From NCBI RefSeq assembly GCF_000685035.1, contig NZ_BAYB01000012.1:1-64000 (forward strand): a DNA stretch of 64,000 nucleotides, in the 5' to 3' direction. Numbering within the stretch: the first letter of the stretch is position 1; every line of letters starts with the position of its first letter. A program made the position numbers and the translations under genes. The notes below the pieces were generated by a model. The model made no database searches. It was not told the origin of the DNA and was given only the letters and a program-made list of their open reading frames with translations. The DNA comes from Paraburkholderia ferrariae NBRC 106233 (GTDB lineage: Bacteria; Pseudomonadota; Gammaproteobacteria; Burkholderiales; Burkholderiaceae). Below, one piece after another: positions 47,352 through 56,854 of the stretch.

Positions 47352-48005
47352 CTAGAACTTGAAGCGCGGCAGTTGAATGGCGTTTTCGAGCGGCTCGACA
47401 TACGTCTCGAACACGCTGGCAATACGGTATTGCTTTTCGTCGATGCGGGTGATGATCTGCGCTTCCATCACCGGCGCGGTGCCGACGAAGGCGGCGATGC
47501 GGCCGCCCACCTTGATCTGCTCCAGCAACTCCTGCGGGAGGACCGGCAGGCCGCCCGAGACGCAGATCACGTCGTAGGGTGCATTGGCGGCCCAGCCGCG
47601 CGCGCCGTCACCGAGCGCGACTTCCGCATTGAGCACGCCGTTCTTTACGAAGTTCGCGCGCGCGAATTCGGCGAGTTCCGGGTCGATTTCCACCGTCAAC
47701 ACCTTCTGCGCGCGGTGGGCGAGCAGCGCCGCCATGTAACCCGAACCGGCGCCGATCTCCAGCACGCTTTCGTGCTTTTTCACCGCGAGTTCCTGCAGCA
47801 CGCGCGCCTCGATGCGCGGCGCCAGCATGTGCTGGCCGTTGGGCAGCGGGATCTCCAGGTCGGCGAACGCGATGTCCGCATAGGCGGCGGGGACGAAATG
47901 CTCACGCTTGACGATCGAAAGCAGATTGAGCACGTCCTGGTCGAGCACCTCCCAGGGGCGGATCTGCTGTTCGATCATGTTGAAACGCGCTTGTTCGATG
48001 TTCAT
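47352..48005 (-). CDS. Protein-L-isoaspartate O-methyltransferase-like protein
   Basis: 217-residue SAM-dependent methyltransferase of the PCMT family. FNMIEQQIRPW at the start and VPAAYADIAFADLEIPLPNG near 38 are family features; the SAM motif I reads VLEIGAGSGYMAALLA near 81. PCMT enzymes repair isoaspartyl residues; in this two-gene arrangement with a rhodanese the true substrate is uncertain. ATG at 48005 is chosen over an upstream start at 48065. Confidence 0.83.
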   Translation of the reverse strand: MNIEQARFNMIEQQIRPWEVLDQDVLNLLSIVKREHFVPAAYADIAFADLEIPLPNGQHMLAPRIEARVLQELAVKKHESVLEIGAGSGYMAALLAHRAQKVLTVEIDPELAEFARANFVKNGVLNAEVALGDGARGWAANAPYDVICVSGGLPVLPQELLEQIKVGGRIAAFVGTAPVMEAQIITRIDEKQYRIASVFETYVEPLENAIQLPRFKF

Positions 48006-48302
48006 GGTGACTGGGCGTTGTGGTTCGGATTCGGTTGGGATCGCGGTCTGGACCCCGCCACGCAAGGCGTCCGGGCGATCCGCAGGATTGTATCAAACCC
48101 CTTTGCCGTGGCGCCTGCCGGACGGCAGCGGATCGGCGCGGCGGCATTGGTGTTTCTCCTGGCTTCGGCGCACTTGAACTTTGGCGCGCTTCGAACCAAA
48201 AATGTAATCGATTACATTTTGGTGCCGCTTTTCGACGTGACTTTTTAACGCTCCGCACTGCTCGACCGACCTCGACACCCCGACCCCGACACCCGCCAGG
48301 CC
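48006..48302. promoter_or_regulatory. Divergent control region, pcm-like gene / lacI-type gene
   Basis: 297 bases between divergent starts, AT-richer around 48180-48245. It contains the palindromic operator described separately. TTGAAC-like and TTTTGG boxes are present, but no clear promoter pair could be chosen. Confidence 0.4.
48196..48222. promoter_or_regulatory. LacI-family operator
   Basis: A near-perfect 27-base palindrome centred on TGTAATCGATTACA, flanked by A and T runs and CCAA/TTGG ends, about 80 bases upstream of the LacI-type regulator gene. A central CG in an even-length palindrome is the hallmark of LacI-family operators. No second copy was seen before the ABC genes, so the regulator and transporter operon are probably controlled together from this site. 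Confidence 0.82.
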
Positions 48303-49382
48303 ATGCCCGCCCAGCCTCGACGCAATCCGCCCGACCCCGCGCAGCCCCCTGCGGCAGACGGCCATGCCGGCCCGGACGCCGCCGGGCCGCGCGGCGGCTC
48401 CATTGCCCAGGTGGCGGCACGCGTCGGGGTGTCGGTGGCGACGGTCTCGCGCGTGCTCAACGGCCACGCGAACGTGCGGGCCGCCACGCGCGAGCGCGTG
48501 CTCGCCGAGATCGAGACGAGCGGCTACCGCGTCAACGAACTCGCGCGCAACCTGCGCACGGCGGAGAGCCGCCTGCTCCTGACCATGGTGCCGGACTTCG
48601 GCAACCCGTTTTACGCGGAGATCGTGCGCGGCATCGACGGCGTGGCGCGCCAGCACGGCTATTTCATGCTGTTGTGCGACACCGGCGCCGACGCGGGCCG
48701 CGAGCGCAGCTACTTCGACCTGCTGCGCCGCCATCGCGCGGATGGCGCCATCTGCCTCGATCCGGCCACGGTCCAGCACGCGCTCGCCGCCGAATCGACC
48801 GCGCTGCCGTGGGTGGCCTGCTGCGAATTCGATCCGGGCGTGGGCGTGCCGTACGTGGGCATCGACAACTTCCTCGCCGCCCGCGACGCCGTGCGGCATC
48901 TGATCGCACGCGGCCGGCGGCGCATCGCGCTCATCAATTCGGACGAGCACTACCTCTACGCCCAGCAGCGCCGCGACGGCTATCTCGACGCGCTCGCCGA
49001 GGCTGGGCTCGAAGCGCGCGACGCGTGGCGCGTCAACGTGAACTGCCTCGACTATGGCGCGGGCGCCGGGGCGGCCGCGGTGCTCATGCAGCAGGCTGCG
49101 CCGCCGGACGCGATTTTCGCGGTCTCGGACACGCTCGCGGTGGGCGTGATCAACGGCCTGCGCGGCGCCGGCCGGCGCGTGCCCGACGACGTGGCCGTGG
49201 TGGGCTTCGACGACATCGCGCTGGCGGCGCAGATCGATCCGCCGCTCACGACGGTCGCGCAGCCCATGCGCGAACTCGGCGAGACGGCCGCGCGGCTTCT
49301 GCTGCAGCGTCTCGCCGTTCGCGAGGCGCGCGTGCCGGGCGTGCTGCTGCCGCACCGGCTGGTGGTGCGGCAGAGCGGCTGA
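48303..49382 (+). CDS. LacI-family transcriptional regulator
   Basis: 359-residue repressor. A 30-residue Pro/Ala-rich N-terminal extension precedes the helix-turn-helix (IAQVAARVGVSVATVSRVLN, about 34-53); the periplasmic-binding-protein-like effector domain follows (MVPDFGNPFYAEIVRGI near 98, VVGFDDIALA near 300). It should bind a sugar or polyol effector and release the operator upstream. The extension is unusual; a later GTG or TTG start is possible but no ribosome site supports one. Its gene leads the sugar operon. Confidence 0.9.
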   Translation: MPAQPRRNPPDPAQPPAADGHAGPDAAGPRGGSIAQVAARVGVSVATVSRVLNGHANVRAATRERVLAEIETSGYRVNELARNLRTAESRLLLTMVPDFGNPFYAEIVRGIDGVARQHGYFMLLCDTGADAGRERSYFDLLRRHRADGAICLDPATVQHALAAESTALPWVACCEFDPGVGVPYVGIDNFLAARDAVRHLIARGRRRIALINSDEHYLYAQQRRDGYLDALAEAGLEARDAWRVNVNCLDYGAGAGAAAVLMQQAAPPDAIFAVSDTLAVGVINGLRGAGRRVPDDVAVVGFDDIALAAQIDPPLTTVAQPMRELGETAARLLLQRLAVREARVPGVLLPHRLVVRQSG

Positions 49383-49571
49383 GCGGGGCAAGGGAAAGGC
49401 CGGGCGGCGCGGTGCCGCATGCCGCTGCCGGCAATGCATAGCAGCGGGGGTAGCGCGGTAGAAGCGCTAGAAGCAGGAGGGGACCCGCGGAGCGGGGCGG
49501 GCGGCGCAGGCCGCCCGCGGCTCCGCGTGTGCCAGATCGCCCACATCGTCATCGAGGAGGAGCGGCCGCTC

Positions 49572-51059
49572 ATGAGCGTTGCCGTGAAGTTCCACGAGAT
49601 CCGCAAGGACTTCGGTCCCGTGCGCGTGCTGCACGGCGTGAGCTTCGAGCTCGCGCCGGGGCGCATTCATGGCCTGCTCGGCGAGAACGGCGCGGGCAAG
49701 TCCACGCTCATGAAGATCCTGGCCGGCTACGAAGCGCCGAGCGCGGGCGAGATCGCGATCGACGGCGAGACGCGCCGCTTCGAAGGCTCGCGCGAGGCCG
49801 AGCAGGCGGGCATCGTGCTGATCCATCAGGAATTCAATCTCGCCGAGCATCTGACGATCGCGCAGAACATCTTCCTCGGCCACGAAAAACGGCGCGGCCT
49901 CCTGGTCGACGACACGGCGATGCGCCGCGAAGCGCGCGAGTTGCTCGCGCAGGTGGGGCTCGCACGCGACCCCGATACGAAAGTGCGCGACCTGATCGTG
50001 GCGGAGAAGCAGTTGGTGGAGATCGCGAAGGCGCTCTCGCGCCATGCGCGCCTGCTCATCATGGACGAACCCACCGCGACGCTCACGCCCGCCGAGACGG
50101 CGCGGCTCTTCGCGCTGATGGAGCGGCTGCGCGAGGACGGCACGACCATCGTCTACATCTCGCACAAGCTCGACGAGGTTGAGCGCATCACCGACGACGT
50201 GATCGTGATGCGCGACGGCCGCTTCGTCGCGGCGAGCCCGACGGCGGGGCTCGCGCGCCAGCAGATGGCGAACCTGATGGTGGGCCGCGACGTCTCCGAC
50301 ATGTTCCCGCACAAAACCGAGGCGCGCGCCGATGCGCCCGTGGCGCTGCGCGTGAGCGGCCTTGCCGTGCCGGGCTGGGTCGAGGATCTGAGCTTCGAGG
50401 TGCGCGCGGGCGAGATCCTGGGTTTCGCGGGGCTGGTCGGCGCGGGGCGCACCGAGGCTTTCGAGGCGATCGTGGCCCTGCGCGAGCGCAGCGCGGGCGT
50501 CGTCGAGATCGACGGGCGGCCGGTGCCGCTGCGCCATCCGCGCGACGCGGTGCGCCACGGGCTCGCGTATCTGAGCGAGGACCGCAAGGGCCGGGGCCTG
50601 CACATGAACCTGAGCCTGCAGGACAACCTCACGCTCATGACGCTCGATCGCTACGGCAAGCTGCTGCTCGACCCGAAGGCCGAGCGCCGCGCACTGGAAA
50701 GAGCCGTGCGCGAATTCGGCATCCGCACGGGCGATCTGGCGAGCCGCGCGCGCATGCTCTCGGGCGGCAACCAGCAGAAGCTCGCGCTCGCCAAGTTTCT
50801 GCAACCGGACCCGCGCGTGATCGTGCTCGACGAACCGACGCGCGGCGTGGACGTGGGCGCGAAGCGCGACATCTATTTCCTGATCCAGCGGCTCGCGGCC
50901 TCCGGGCGCGCGGTAGTCGTCATTTCGTCCGAACTCGTGGAGTTGATCGGCCTCGCGCATCGCGTTGCCGTGATGCGGGCGGGGCGCCTCGTCGCGACGC
51001 TCGGGCGCGACCATCTGAACGAAGAGGAGTTGATCGCCCATGCAACCGGCACCCACTGA
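49572..51059 (+). CDS. Sugar ABC transporter ATP-binding protein (RbsA/XylG type)
   Basis: 495-residue protein with two fused ATPase domains. The first has Walker [10 protein letters not shown] near 40 and Walker [14 protein letters not shown] near 160; the second has the usual altered P-loop GLVGAGRTE near 290, signature [13 protein letters not shown] near 396 and Walker [13 protein letters not shown] near 418. Start is the ATG at 49572 with GAGGAGGAG upstream; 51 more codons are open but GC-rich and unlikely. It overlaps the permease gene by 20 bases. Confidence 0.93.
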   Translation: MSVAVKFHEIRKDFGPVRVLHGVSFELAPGRIHGLLGENGAGKSTLMKILAGYEAPSAGEIAIDGETRRFEGSREAEQAGIVLIHQEFNLAEHLTIAQNIFLGHEKRRGLLVDDTAMRREARELLAQVGLARDPDTKVRDLIVAEKQLVEIAKALSRHARLLIMDEPTATLTPAETARLFALMERLREDGTTIVYISHKLDEVERITDDVIVMRDGRFVAASPTAGLARQQMANLMVGRDVSDMFPHKTEARADAPVALRVSGLAVPGWVEDLSFEVRAGEILGFAGLVGAGRTEAFEAIVALRERSAGVVEIDGRPVPLRHPRDAVRHGLAYLSEDRKGRGLHMNLSLQDNLTLMTLDRYGKLLLDPKAERRALERAVREFGIRTGDLASRARMLSGGNQQKLALAKFLQPDPRVIVLDEPTRGVDVGAKRDIYFLIQRLAASGRAVVVISSELVELIGLAHRVAVMRAGRLVATLGRDHLNEEELIAHATGTH

Positions 51060-52065
51060 AGCCGCCGCGGCGCACGGCCGTGCGCGCCGGCTCGCCGCGC
51101 TCGTGCAGCGCCTCGCGGGCGTGGGGCCGCTGCTCGGGCTGATCGCGCTGTGCGTGCTGGGCACCGCGCTCAATCGCGACTTCGCCACGGCCGGCAACCT
51201 GCTCAACGTGCTCACGCGCACCTCGTTTATCGGCATCATCGCCGTCGGCATGACCTTCGTGATCATTTCGGGCGGCATCGATCTCTCGGTCGGCTCGATG
51301 GCCGCGCTGATCGCGGGCGCGATGATCTGGACCATGAACACGCTCGCAGCCGGCGTGGGTACGCATACGTTGGCGCCGCTCGCAATCGTGCTGACCGGCA
51401 TGGCGCTCGCGCTCGTGCTCGGGGCGCTCTTCGGCCTCGCACACGGGCTGCTCATCACGCGCGGACGCATCGAGCCGTTCATCGTGACGCTCGGCACGCT
51501 CGGCATCTTCCGCTCGGTGCTCACCTGGCTCGCGGACGGCGGCGCGCTCACGCTGCAGAACAATCTCGTCGATCTGTACGGCCCCGTGTATTACGCGAGC
51601 CTCTTCGGCGTGCCGGTGCCCGTGTGGGTGTTCGCGCTCGTCGCGCTGGGCGGCGCGCTGATCCTCAATCGCACGGCGTTCGGCCGGCATGTCCAGGCAA
51701 TCGGTTCGAACGAACAGGTTGCGCGCTATGCGGCGATTCGCGTCGATCGCGTGAAGTGCGCGACCTATGTGCTGCTCGGCATGTGCGTGGGGGTCGCCAC
51801 CGTGCTTTACGTGCCGCGGCTCGGCTCGGCCACGCCCACGACGGGCCTGCTTTGGGAGCTCGAAGCGATCGCCGCCGTGGTGGTGGGCGGCACGGCGCTC
51901 AAGGGCGGCGAAGGGCGCGTGGCCGGCACGGTGGTCGGCGCCGTGCTGCTCTCGGTGATCGCCAACATCCTCAACCTCACGAGCATCATCAGCGTGTATC
52001 TGAACGCGGCCGTGCAGGGCGTGGCGATCATCGCCGTGGCGTTTCTGCAGCGCGGGCGCAGGTAG
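51040..52065 (+). CDS. Sugar ABC transporter permease (RbsC type)
   Basis: 341-residue inner-membrane permease with about eight to ten helices. Family signatures: [20 protein letters not shown] near 70-89 and [21 protein letters not shown] near 130. It forms a homodimeric channel with the double ATPase. Start overlaps the end of the ATPase gene. Confidence 0.93.
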   Translation: MQPAPTEAAAAHGRARRLAALVQRLAGVGPLLGLIALCVLGTALNRDFATAGNLLNVLTRTSFIGIIAVGMTFVIISGGIDLSVGSMAALIAGAMIWTMNTLAAGVGTHTLAPLAIVLTGMALALVLGALFGLAHGLLITRGRIEPFIVTLGTLGIFRSVLTWLADGGALTLQNNLVDLYGPVYYASLFGVPVPVWVFALVALGGALILNRTAFGRHVQAIGSNEQVARYAAIRVDRVKCATYVLLGMCVGVATVLYVPRLGSATPTTGLLWELEAIAAVVVGGTALKGGEGRVAGTVVGAVLLSVIANILNLTSIISVYLNAAVQGVAIIAVAFLQRGRR

Positions 52066-52209
52066 GGCGAAAGCACGCCCATCGGAAAAAATACGTAGTG
52101 CGAAACAAGAGAAGAAGGCAGCACGCAGCATCGCAGACCGGCAGTCGAAGGAGGCAGCGCTAATTTCACCGAGACGCTCGCGCGTGAGCGCATGACAGGA
52201 GACAACACC

Positions 52210-53178
52210 ATGAAGAAGATGATTCGGGCCGTCGGCGCGGGCGCACTCGCGCTTGGCCTCGCGGCGACGTTCGGCGCGGGGATCGCGCGCGCCGACGACA
52301 AGGTGACGCTGGGCGTGGCGATTCCCACCGCCGACCACGGCTTTACGGGCGGCATCGTATGGTGGGCGAACAAGGCGAAGAGCGACCTCGAAAAGGCGCA
52401 CCCGGATCTGAAGATCATCGTGAAGACCGCGGCCAACGCGCCCGATCAGGCGAACCAGCTCCAGGATCTCGTGACCGTCAACAAGATCAACGCGCTCGTG
52501 ATCTTCCCGTACGAATCGGCGTCGCTCACGCAGCCTGTCGCGCAGGTGAAGAAGCAGGGCGTGTACGTGACCGTGGTCGATCGCGGGCTCACCGACACGA
52601 GCGCGCAGGACGCTTACGTGGCCGGCGACAACACGGCGTTCGGCCGCATTCCCGCGGAATACCTCGCGAAGGAGCTCAACGGCCGTGGCGACATCGTGGC
52701 GCTGCGCGGCATTCCCACCACGCTCGACAACGAGCGCTGGACTGCCTTCACGTCGGTGCTGAAGCACTACCCGAACATGAAGATTCTCGACGCGAAGTAC
52801 GCCAACTGGAATCGCGACGACGCGTTCCGCACGATGCAGGACTACCTCACGCGCTTCCCGCACATCGACGCCGTCTGGGCCGCCGACGACGACATGGCCG
52901 TGGGCGTGCTCAAGGCGATCGACCAGGCGAAGCGCACCGACGTCAAGATCGTGTTCGGCGGCGCGGGCTCGAAGGACATGGTCAAGCGCGTGATGGACGG
53001 CGACCCGCTGGTCCGCGCCGACGTTTCCTATTCGCCGAAATTCATCTACGACGCGATCAGGATGACGGCCGAGGCGCGCCTCGCGGGCAAGGCGCTGCCG
53101 GCGAAGACGATCATTCCTTCGGTGCTCATCACGAAGGAGAACGCGAAGGAGTTCTACTTCCCCGACTCGCCATTCTGA
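52210..53178 (+). CDS. Sugar ABC transporter periplasmic binding protein (RbsB type)
   Basis: 322-residue secreted binding protein. A Sec signal peptide ends near GIARA-DD (about residue 28). The mature domain opens [20 protein letters not shown], the ribose-binding fold start; [14 protein letters not shown] near 228 is also conserved. CAGGAGA precedes the ATG at 52210. The ligand pocket cannot be assigned to a sugar by eye. Confidence 0.92.
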   Translation: MKKMIRAVGAGALALGLAATFGAGIARADDKVTLGVAIPTADHGFTGGIVWWANKAKSDLEKAHPDLKIIVKTAANAPDQANQLQDLVTVNKINALVIFPYESASLTQPVAQVKKQGVYVTVVDRGLTDTSAQDAYVAGDNTAFGRIPAEYLAKELNGRGDIVALRGIPTTLDNERWTAFTSVLKHYPNMKILDAKYANWNRDDAFRTMQDYLTRFPHIDAVWAADDDMAVGVLKAIDQAKRTDVKIVFGGAGSKDMVKRVMDGDPLVRADVSYSPKFIYDAIRMTAEARLAGKALPAKTIIPSVLITKENAKEFYFPDSPF

Positions 53179-53287
53179 TCGCCTGGCTGATGCCGATGAG
53201 TGTGGCGGGTTCGCCATCGTCAACCGCCGCCGCGCACCTGCATGCGGGCAATCGCAGGGCGCGGCGGACCCCGGAGGAGAGCGGCCG

Positions 53288-54337
53288 ATGAAGACCATCC
53301 AGGGCCCCGCGATTTTTCTTGCGCAGTTTCTCGGCGACGAAGCCCCGTTCGACAGCTTCGCGCATCTGGCCGGCTGGGCCGCGCATCTGGGTTACAAGGG
53401 CATCCAGGTGCCCACGGACCCATGCCTCGTCGATCTCGAACAGGCCGCCGCGAGCACGGCGTATTGCGACGACCTGCGCCGGATCGCCGACGACACCGGC
53501 ATTGCGATCACCGAACTCTCGACGCATCTGCAGGGTCAGCTCGTCGCCGTGCATCCCGCTTACGACACGCTCTTCGATGGCTTCGCGCCGCCGCACGTGC
53601 GCGGCAACCGCGAGGCGCGCACCGCATGGGCGATCGATCAGCTCATGCTGGCGGCGCGCGCTTCGCAGAACCTCGGCCTGAAGGCGCACGTCACGTTTTC
53701 CGGTGCGCTCGCCTGGCCGTATCTCTACCCGTGGCCGCAGCGGCCGGCGGGACTCGTCGAGACGGCCTTCGAAGCGCTCGCGCAGCGCTGGCGGCCCATT
53801 CTCGATGCGTTCGACGCGGCGGGCGTGGACGTCTGCTACGAACTGCATCCGGGCGAGGACCTGCACGATGGCGTAACGTTCGAGCGCTTTCTTGCGGCGG
53901 TGCACGATCATCCGCGCGCGAACATCCTCTACGACCCGAGCCACTTCGTGCTGCAGCAGCTCGACTACCTCGCGTTCATCGATCTCTATCACCCGCGCAT
54001 CAAGGCTTTCCATGTGAAGGATGCCGAATTTCGCCCCACCGGCAGGCAGGGCGTCTATGGCGGCTACAGCGGCTGGGTCGAGCGCGCCGGGCGCTTCCGG
54101 TCGCTCGGCGACGGGCAGGTCGATTTCGGCGCGATCTTCTCGAAGCTCACGCAGTACGACTACCCGGGCTGGGCCGTGCTTGAATGGGAGTGCGCGCTCA
54201 AGCATCCGCACGATGGCGCGAAAGAGGGCGTGGAGTTCATCCGGCGCCACCTCATCCGCGTGGCGGAGCATGCCTTCGACGACTTCGCCGGCAGCGGCGT
54301 GGATGCGGCGCAGTTGAAGGGCGTGCTGGGGATCTGA
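53288..54337 (+). CDS. Sugar isomerase/epimerase, xylose-isomerase-like TIM barrel
   Basis: 349-residue member of the AP endonuclease 2 / sugar phosphate isomerase-epimerase superfamily, longer than the 260-300 residues of IolE or YcjR types. Metal-ligand candidates are visible: VCYELHPGEDL near 180 (Glu, His), ILYDPSHFVLQ near 214 (Asp, His), KAFHVKDAEF near 240 (His, Asp) and VLEWECAL near 298 (Glu). It probably epimerises or isomerises a keto sugar made by the next gene's dehydrogenase. Substrate unknown. Confidence 0.82.
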   Translation: MKTIQGPAIFLAQFLGDEAPFDSFAHLAGWAAHLGYKGIQVPTDPCLVDLEQAAASTAYCDDLRRIADDTGIAITELSTHLQGQLVAVHPAYDTLFDGFAPPHVRGNREARTAWAIDQLMLAARASQNLGLKAHVTFSGALAWPYLYPWPQRPAGLVETAFEALAQRWRPILDAFDAAGVDVCYELHPGEDLHDGVTFERFLAAVHDHPRANILYDPSHFVLQQLDYLAFIDLYHPRIKAFHVKDAEFRPTGRQGVYGGYSGWVERAGRFRSLGDGQVDFGAIFSKLTQYDYPGWAVLEWECALKHPHDGAKEGVEFIRRHLIRVAEHAFDDFAGSGVDAAQLKGVLGI

Positions 54338-54359
54338 ACGAATGCGCTCGTGCAAGGGC

Positions 54360-54405
54360 CAACGCAGGCGCAACGCAAGGGTGCAACGCAAGGAGCAACG
54401 CAATG
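54360..54405 (+). repeat. Short tandem repeat spanning the ribosome site of the dehydrogenase gene
   Basis: Four successive units starting CAACGCA (54360, 54371, 54384, 54396; 10-13 bases each) fill the gap after the isomerase gene. The third supplies the AAGGAG ribosome site and the last runs into the ATG. Repeat number change could alter translation. Confidence 0.75.
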
Positions 54406-55548
54406 ACACAAAGACTCAGGCTCGGCATGGTGGGCGGCGGCGAGGGCGCATTCATCGGCGCGGTGCATCGCATCGCGGCGCGCCTCGACGACGCGTTCGA
54501 GCTGGTTGCCGGCGCGCTTTCCTCCGATCCGGTGCGCGCCCAGTTGAGCGCCGAGGCGCTCGGCCTCACGCGCAGCTATGCCGACTGGCGCGAGATGGCG
54601 CGCGTGGAGGGCACGCTCGGCGACGGCATCGACGCCGTGGCCATCGTCACGCCCAACCATCTGCATGCGCCCGTGGCGCACGCCTTCATGGACGCGGGCA
54701 TTCACGTGATCTGCGACAAGCCGCTGGCCGTTTCGCTCGCCGAAGGCGAGGCGCTCGCGCAGCACGCGCGCGAAGCCGGGCTCGTGTTCGCGCTCACCCA
54801 TACCTACTCGGGCTATCCGCTCGTGCGCCACGCGCGCGAAATGGTCGCGGCGGGCGAGATCGGCGAGGTGCGCATCGTGCAGGTGGAATACGCGCAGGAC
54901 TGGCTCGCCACACCCGTCGAGCGCGACGGCACGAACCGCCAGGCGGGCTGGCGGACCGATCCCGCGCTCGCGGGGCCGGCCGGGTGTCTCGGCGATATCG
55001 GCACGCACGCGTACCAGCTCGCGGCCTTCGTGAGTGGCCTCGTGCCCGATGCGCTGGCCGCGGAGGTCCATACCTTCGTGCCGGGCAGGCGCGTGGACGA
55101 CCACGTGCAGGCGATGCTGCGCTACGCGGGCGGCGCGCGCGGCATGCTGTGGGCAAGCCAGGTGGCGAGCGGCGCGGAGAACGCGCTGCGGCTGCGCGTG
55201 TACGGAACGAAGGGCGGGCTCGCGTTCGATCAGGAAGAGCCCAATGTCCTGTGGTTCACGCCGCAAGGCGGCGAGGCGCAGCGGCTCACGCGCGCACGGG
55301 TGAGCGGCGCGGCGGCGCGCCATGCGACGCGCGTGCCGGCCGGGCATCCGGAGGGCTACCTGGAAGCGTTTGCGCAGCTCTATCGCGACGCCGCGGCGCA
55401 GATCGCCGCACGCGAGGCGGGCGTGGCCGCGCCGCCCGAGAGCCACATGCTGACCACCGTCGACGACGGCGTCGAAGGACTGCGCTTCATTGCCGCCGTG
55501 CTGGCGAGCAGCGCGGCGGACGGCGCGTGGCAGCAGATCGCGCGCTAG
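54403..55548 (+). CDS. Gfo/Idh/MocA family oxidoreductase
   Basis: 381-residue NAD(P)-dependent dehydrogenase acting on sugars or cyclitols. The Rossmann start is LGMVGGGEGAFIGAVHR; CDKPLAV near 104-110 contains the family Lys, and LGDIGTHAYQLA near 195 gives the catalytic Asp/His pair. AAGGAG lies 8 bases before the ATG. It follows the isomerase gene and ends the operon. Together the pair suggests an oxidise-then-rearrange route for an unphosphorylated imported sugar or inositol-like compound. Confidence 0.88.
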   Translation: MTQRLRLGMVGGGEGAFIGAVHRIAARLDDAFELVAGALSSDPVRAQLSAEALGLTRSYADWREMARVEGTLGDGIDAVAIVTPNHLHAPVAHAFMDAGIHVICDKPLAVSLAEGEALAQHAREAGLVFALTHTYSGYPLVRHAREMVAAGEIGEVRIVQVEYAQDWLATPVERDGTNRQAGWRTDPALAGPAGCLGDIGTHAYQLAAFVSGLVPDALAAEVHTFVPGRRVDDHVQAMLRYAGGARGMLWASQVASGAENALRLRVYGTKGGLAFDQEEPNVLWFTPQGGEAQRLTRARVSGAAARHATRVPAGHPEGYLEAFAQLYRDAAAQIAAREAGVAAPPESHMLTTVDDGVEGLRFIAAVLASSAADGAWQQIAR

Positions 55549-55566
55549 CCTGGCGCGCGCCGGCGC

Positions 55567-56736
55567 TTACTGCGCGAGATAGACGAACTTGCCGTCGCGG
55601 ATCGTCCCCATCACGCTCGCGCGCTGGTCGAGCCCGACGTGATCGGCGGGGCTCGTGGTGACGAAGCCGTTCGGCACCACCACGTCGTGGGCCTGCTCCA
55701 GCGCACTGCGCAGCGCGACGCGGAACGCCTCGGTGCCGGGCTGGGCCGTCTTGAGAGCGCGCGCGACGGCGTCCTGCAGGCGCGGATACACGCCTGCCGC
55801 GTCGCCGGCGAACTGCGTGACCGTGCCGGGCCCGTACTTCGCCTCGTAAGCCTCGACGAAGGCGAGTGCCGCTTTCTGCGCCGGCTCGTCGGCGGGCAGC
55901 GTGCGCGCGACGACCACGGGCTGGGTCGGGAACAGCGTGCCTTCCACGTCCTTGCCGCCCAGCTTGATGAATTCGGGCGTGGCGATGCCGTGCGTCTGGT
56001 AGATCGGCCCCTTGTAGCCGCGCTCCACCAGCGTGCGCTGCGGCAGCACGGTGGGCGTGCCGGCGCCGGCGATCAGCACCGCGTCGGGCTTCGCCGCGAT
56101 CAGCTTGAGCACCTGGCCCGTCACGCTCGCGTCGGTGCGGTTAAAGCGCTCGGTCGCCACGATCTGGATGTGCCGCCCGGCTGCGAACTTCGTGAACTCC
56201 TTGAGCCAGCTGTCGCCGTAGCTGTCCGCAAAGCCGATGAAGCCCACCGTCTTCACGTTGTGCGCGGCCATGTAGCGGGTCATCACGTCGGCCATGGCGG
56301 CGTCGGTCTGCGCCATCTTGAACGCCCACACGCGCGGCCCTTCCTGCGGCTCGACCACCGAAGCCGAACCCACCAGCGTGATCATCGGCGTGTGGCTTTC
56401 GGCGGCCGGATCGAGCGCCGCGAGCGCGGCCGGCGTGATGTTCGGGCCGACGATCACGTCCACGTGGTCTTCGTTGATGAGCTTGCGGATGTTGCGCACG
56501 GCCGCGCCCGGATCGGAGCCGTCGTCGAGCACGATGTAGTCGGCCTTCTGGCCCGCGATCGTGTCGGGCCACATCTGCATCGCGTTCTTGCTGGTGATGC
56601 CGATGACGGCGGCCGGCCCCGTGCTCGACAAATCGATGCCGACTTTCAGGTCGGCGAAGGCGCGGGGCGCGGCGGTGGCGACGAGCGCGGCGGCTGCCGT
56701 GACGGCGAGCGGGCGCAGGAACGGATGCAGCTTCAT
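55567..56736 (-). CDS. Branched-chain amino acid-type ABC substrate-binding protein (orphan)
   Basis: 389-residue periplasmic protein of the Leu/Ile/Val-binding (PBP type I) family. A Sec signal peptide ends near APRAFA-D (residue 28); the mature part opens LKVGIDLSSTGPAAVIGITS, and VDVIVGPNITPAALA near 92 is typical. Start is the ATG at 56736. No permease or ATPase genes lie beside it, so it may share a distant LIV-type transporter. Nearness to the cysB-like gene might hint at a sulfur compound, but nothing in sequence proves it. Confidence 0.87.
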   Translation of the reverse strand: MKLHPFLRPLAVTAAAALVATAAPRAFADLKVGIDLSSTGPAAVIGITSKNAMQMWPDTIAGQKADYIVLDDGSDPGAAVRNIRKLINEDHVDVIVGPNITPAALAALDPAAESHTPMITLVGSASVVEPQEGPRVWAFKMAQTDAAMADVMTRYMAAHNVKTVGFIGFADSYGDSWLKEFTKFAAGRHIQIVATERFNRTDASVTGQVLKLIAAKPDAVLIAGAGTPTVLPQRTLVERGYKGPIYQTHGIATPEFIKLGGKDVEGTLFPTQPVVVARTLPADEPAQKAALAFVEAYEAKYGPGTVTQFAGDAAGVYPRLQDAVARALKTAQPGTEAFRVALRSALEQAHDVVVPNGFVTTSPADHVGLDQRASVMGTIRDGKFVYLAQ

Positions 56737-56854
56737 GCGGTAGGTCTCCAGGCTGGAAGGGGGTTTTTGTACGGTTTGTCCTGCTGGCCGGCTGGCGTTG
56801 CCGCTGCGCTTGGGTCTTTCGCTGCGCTTGAGGGCGCCGCTGTGCACCGGGTCG

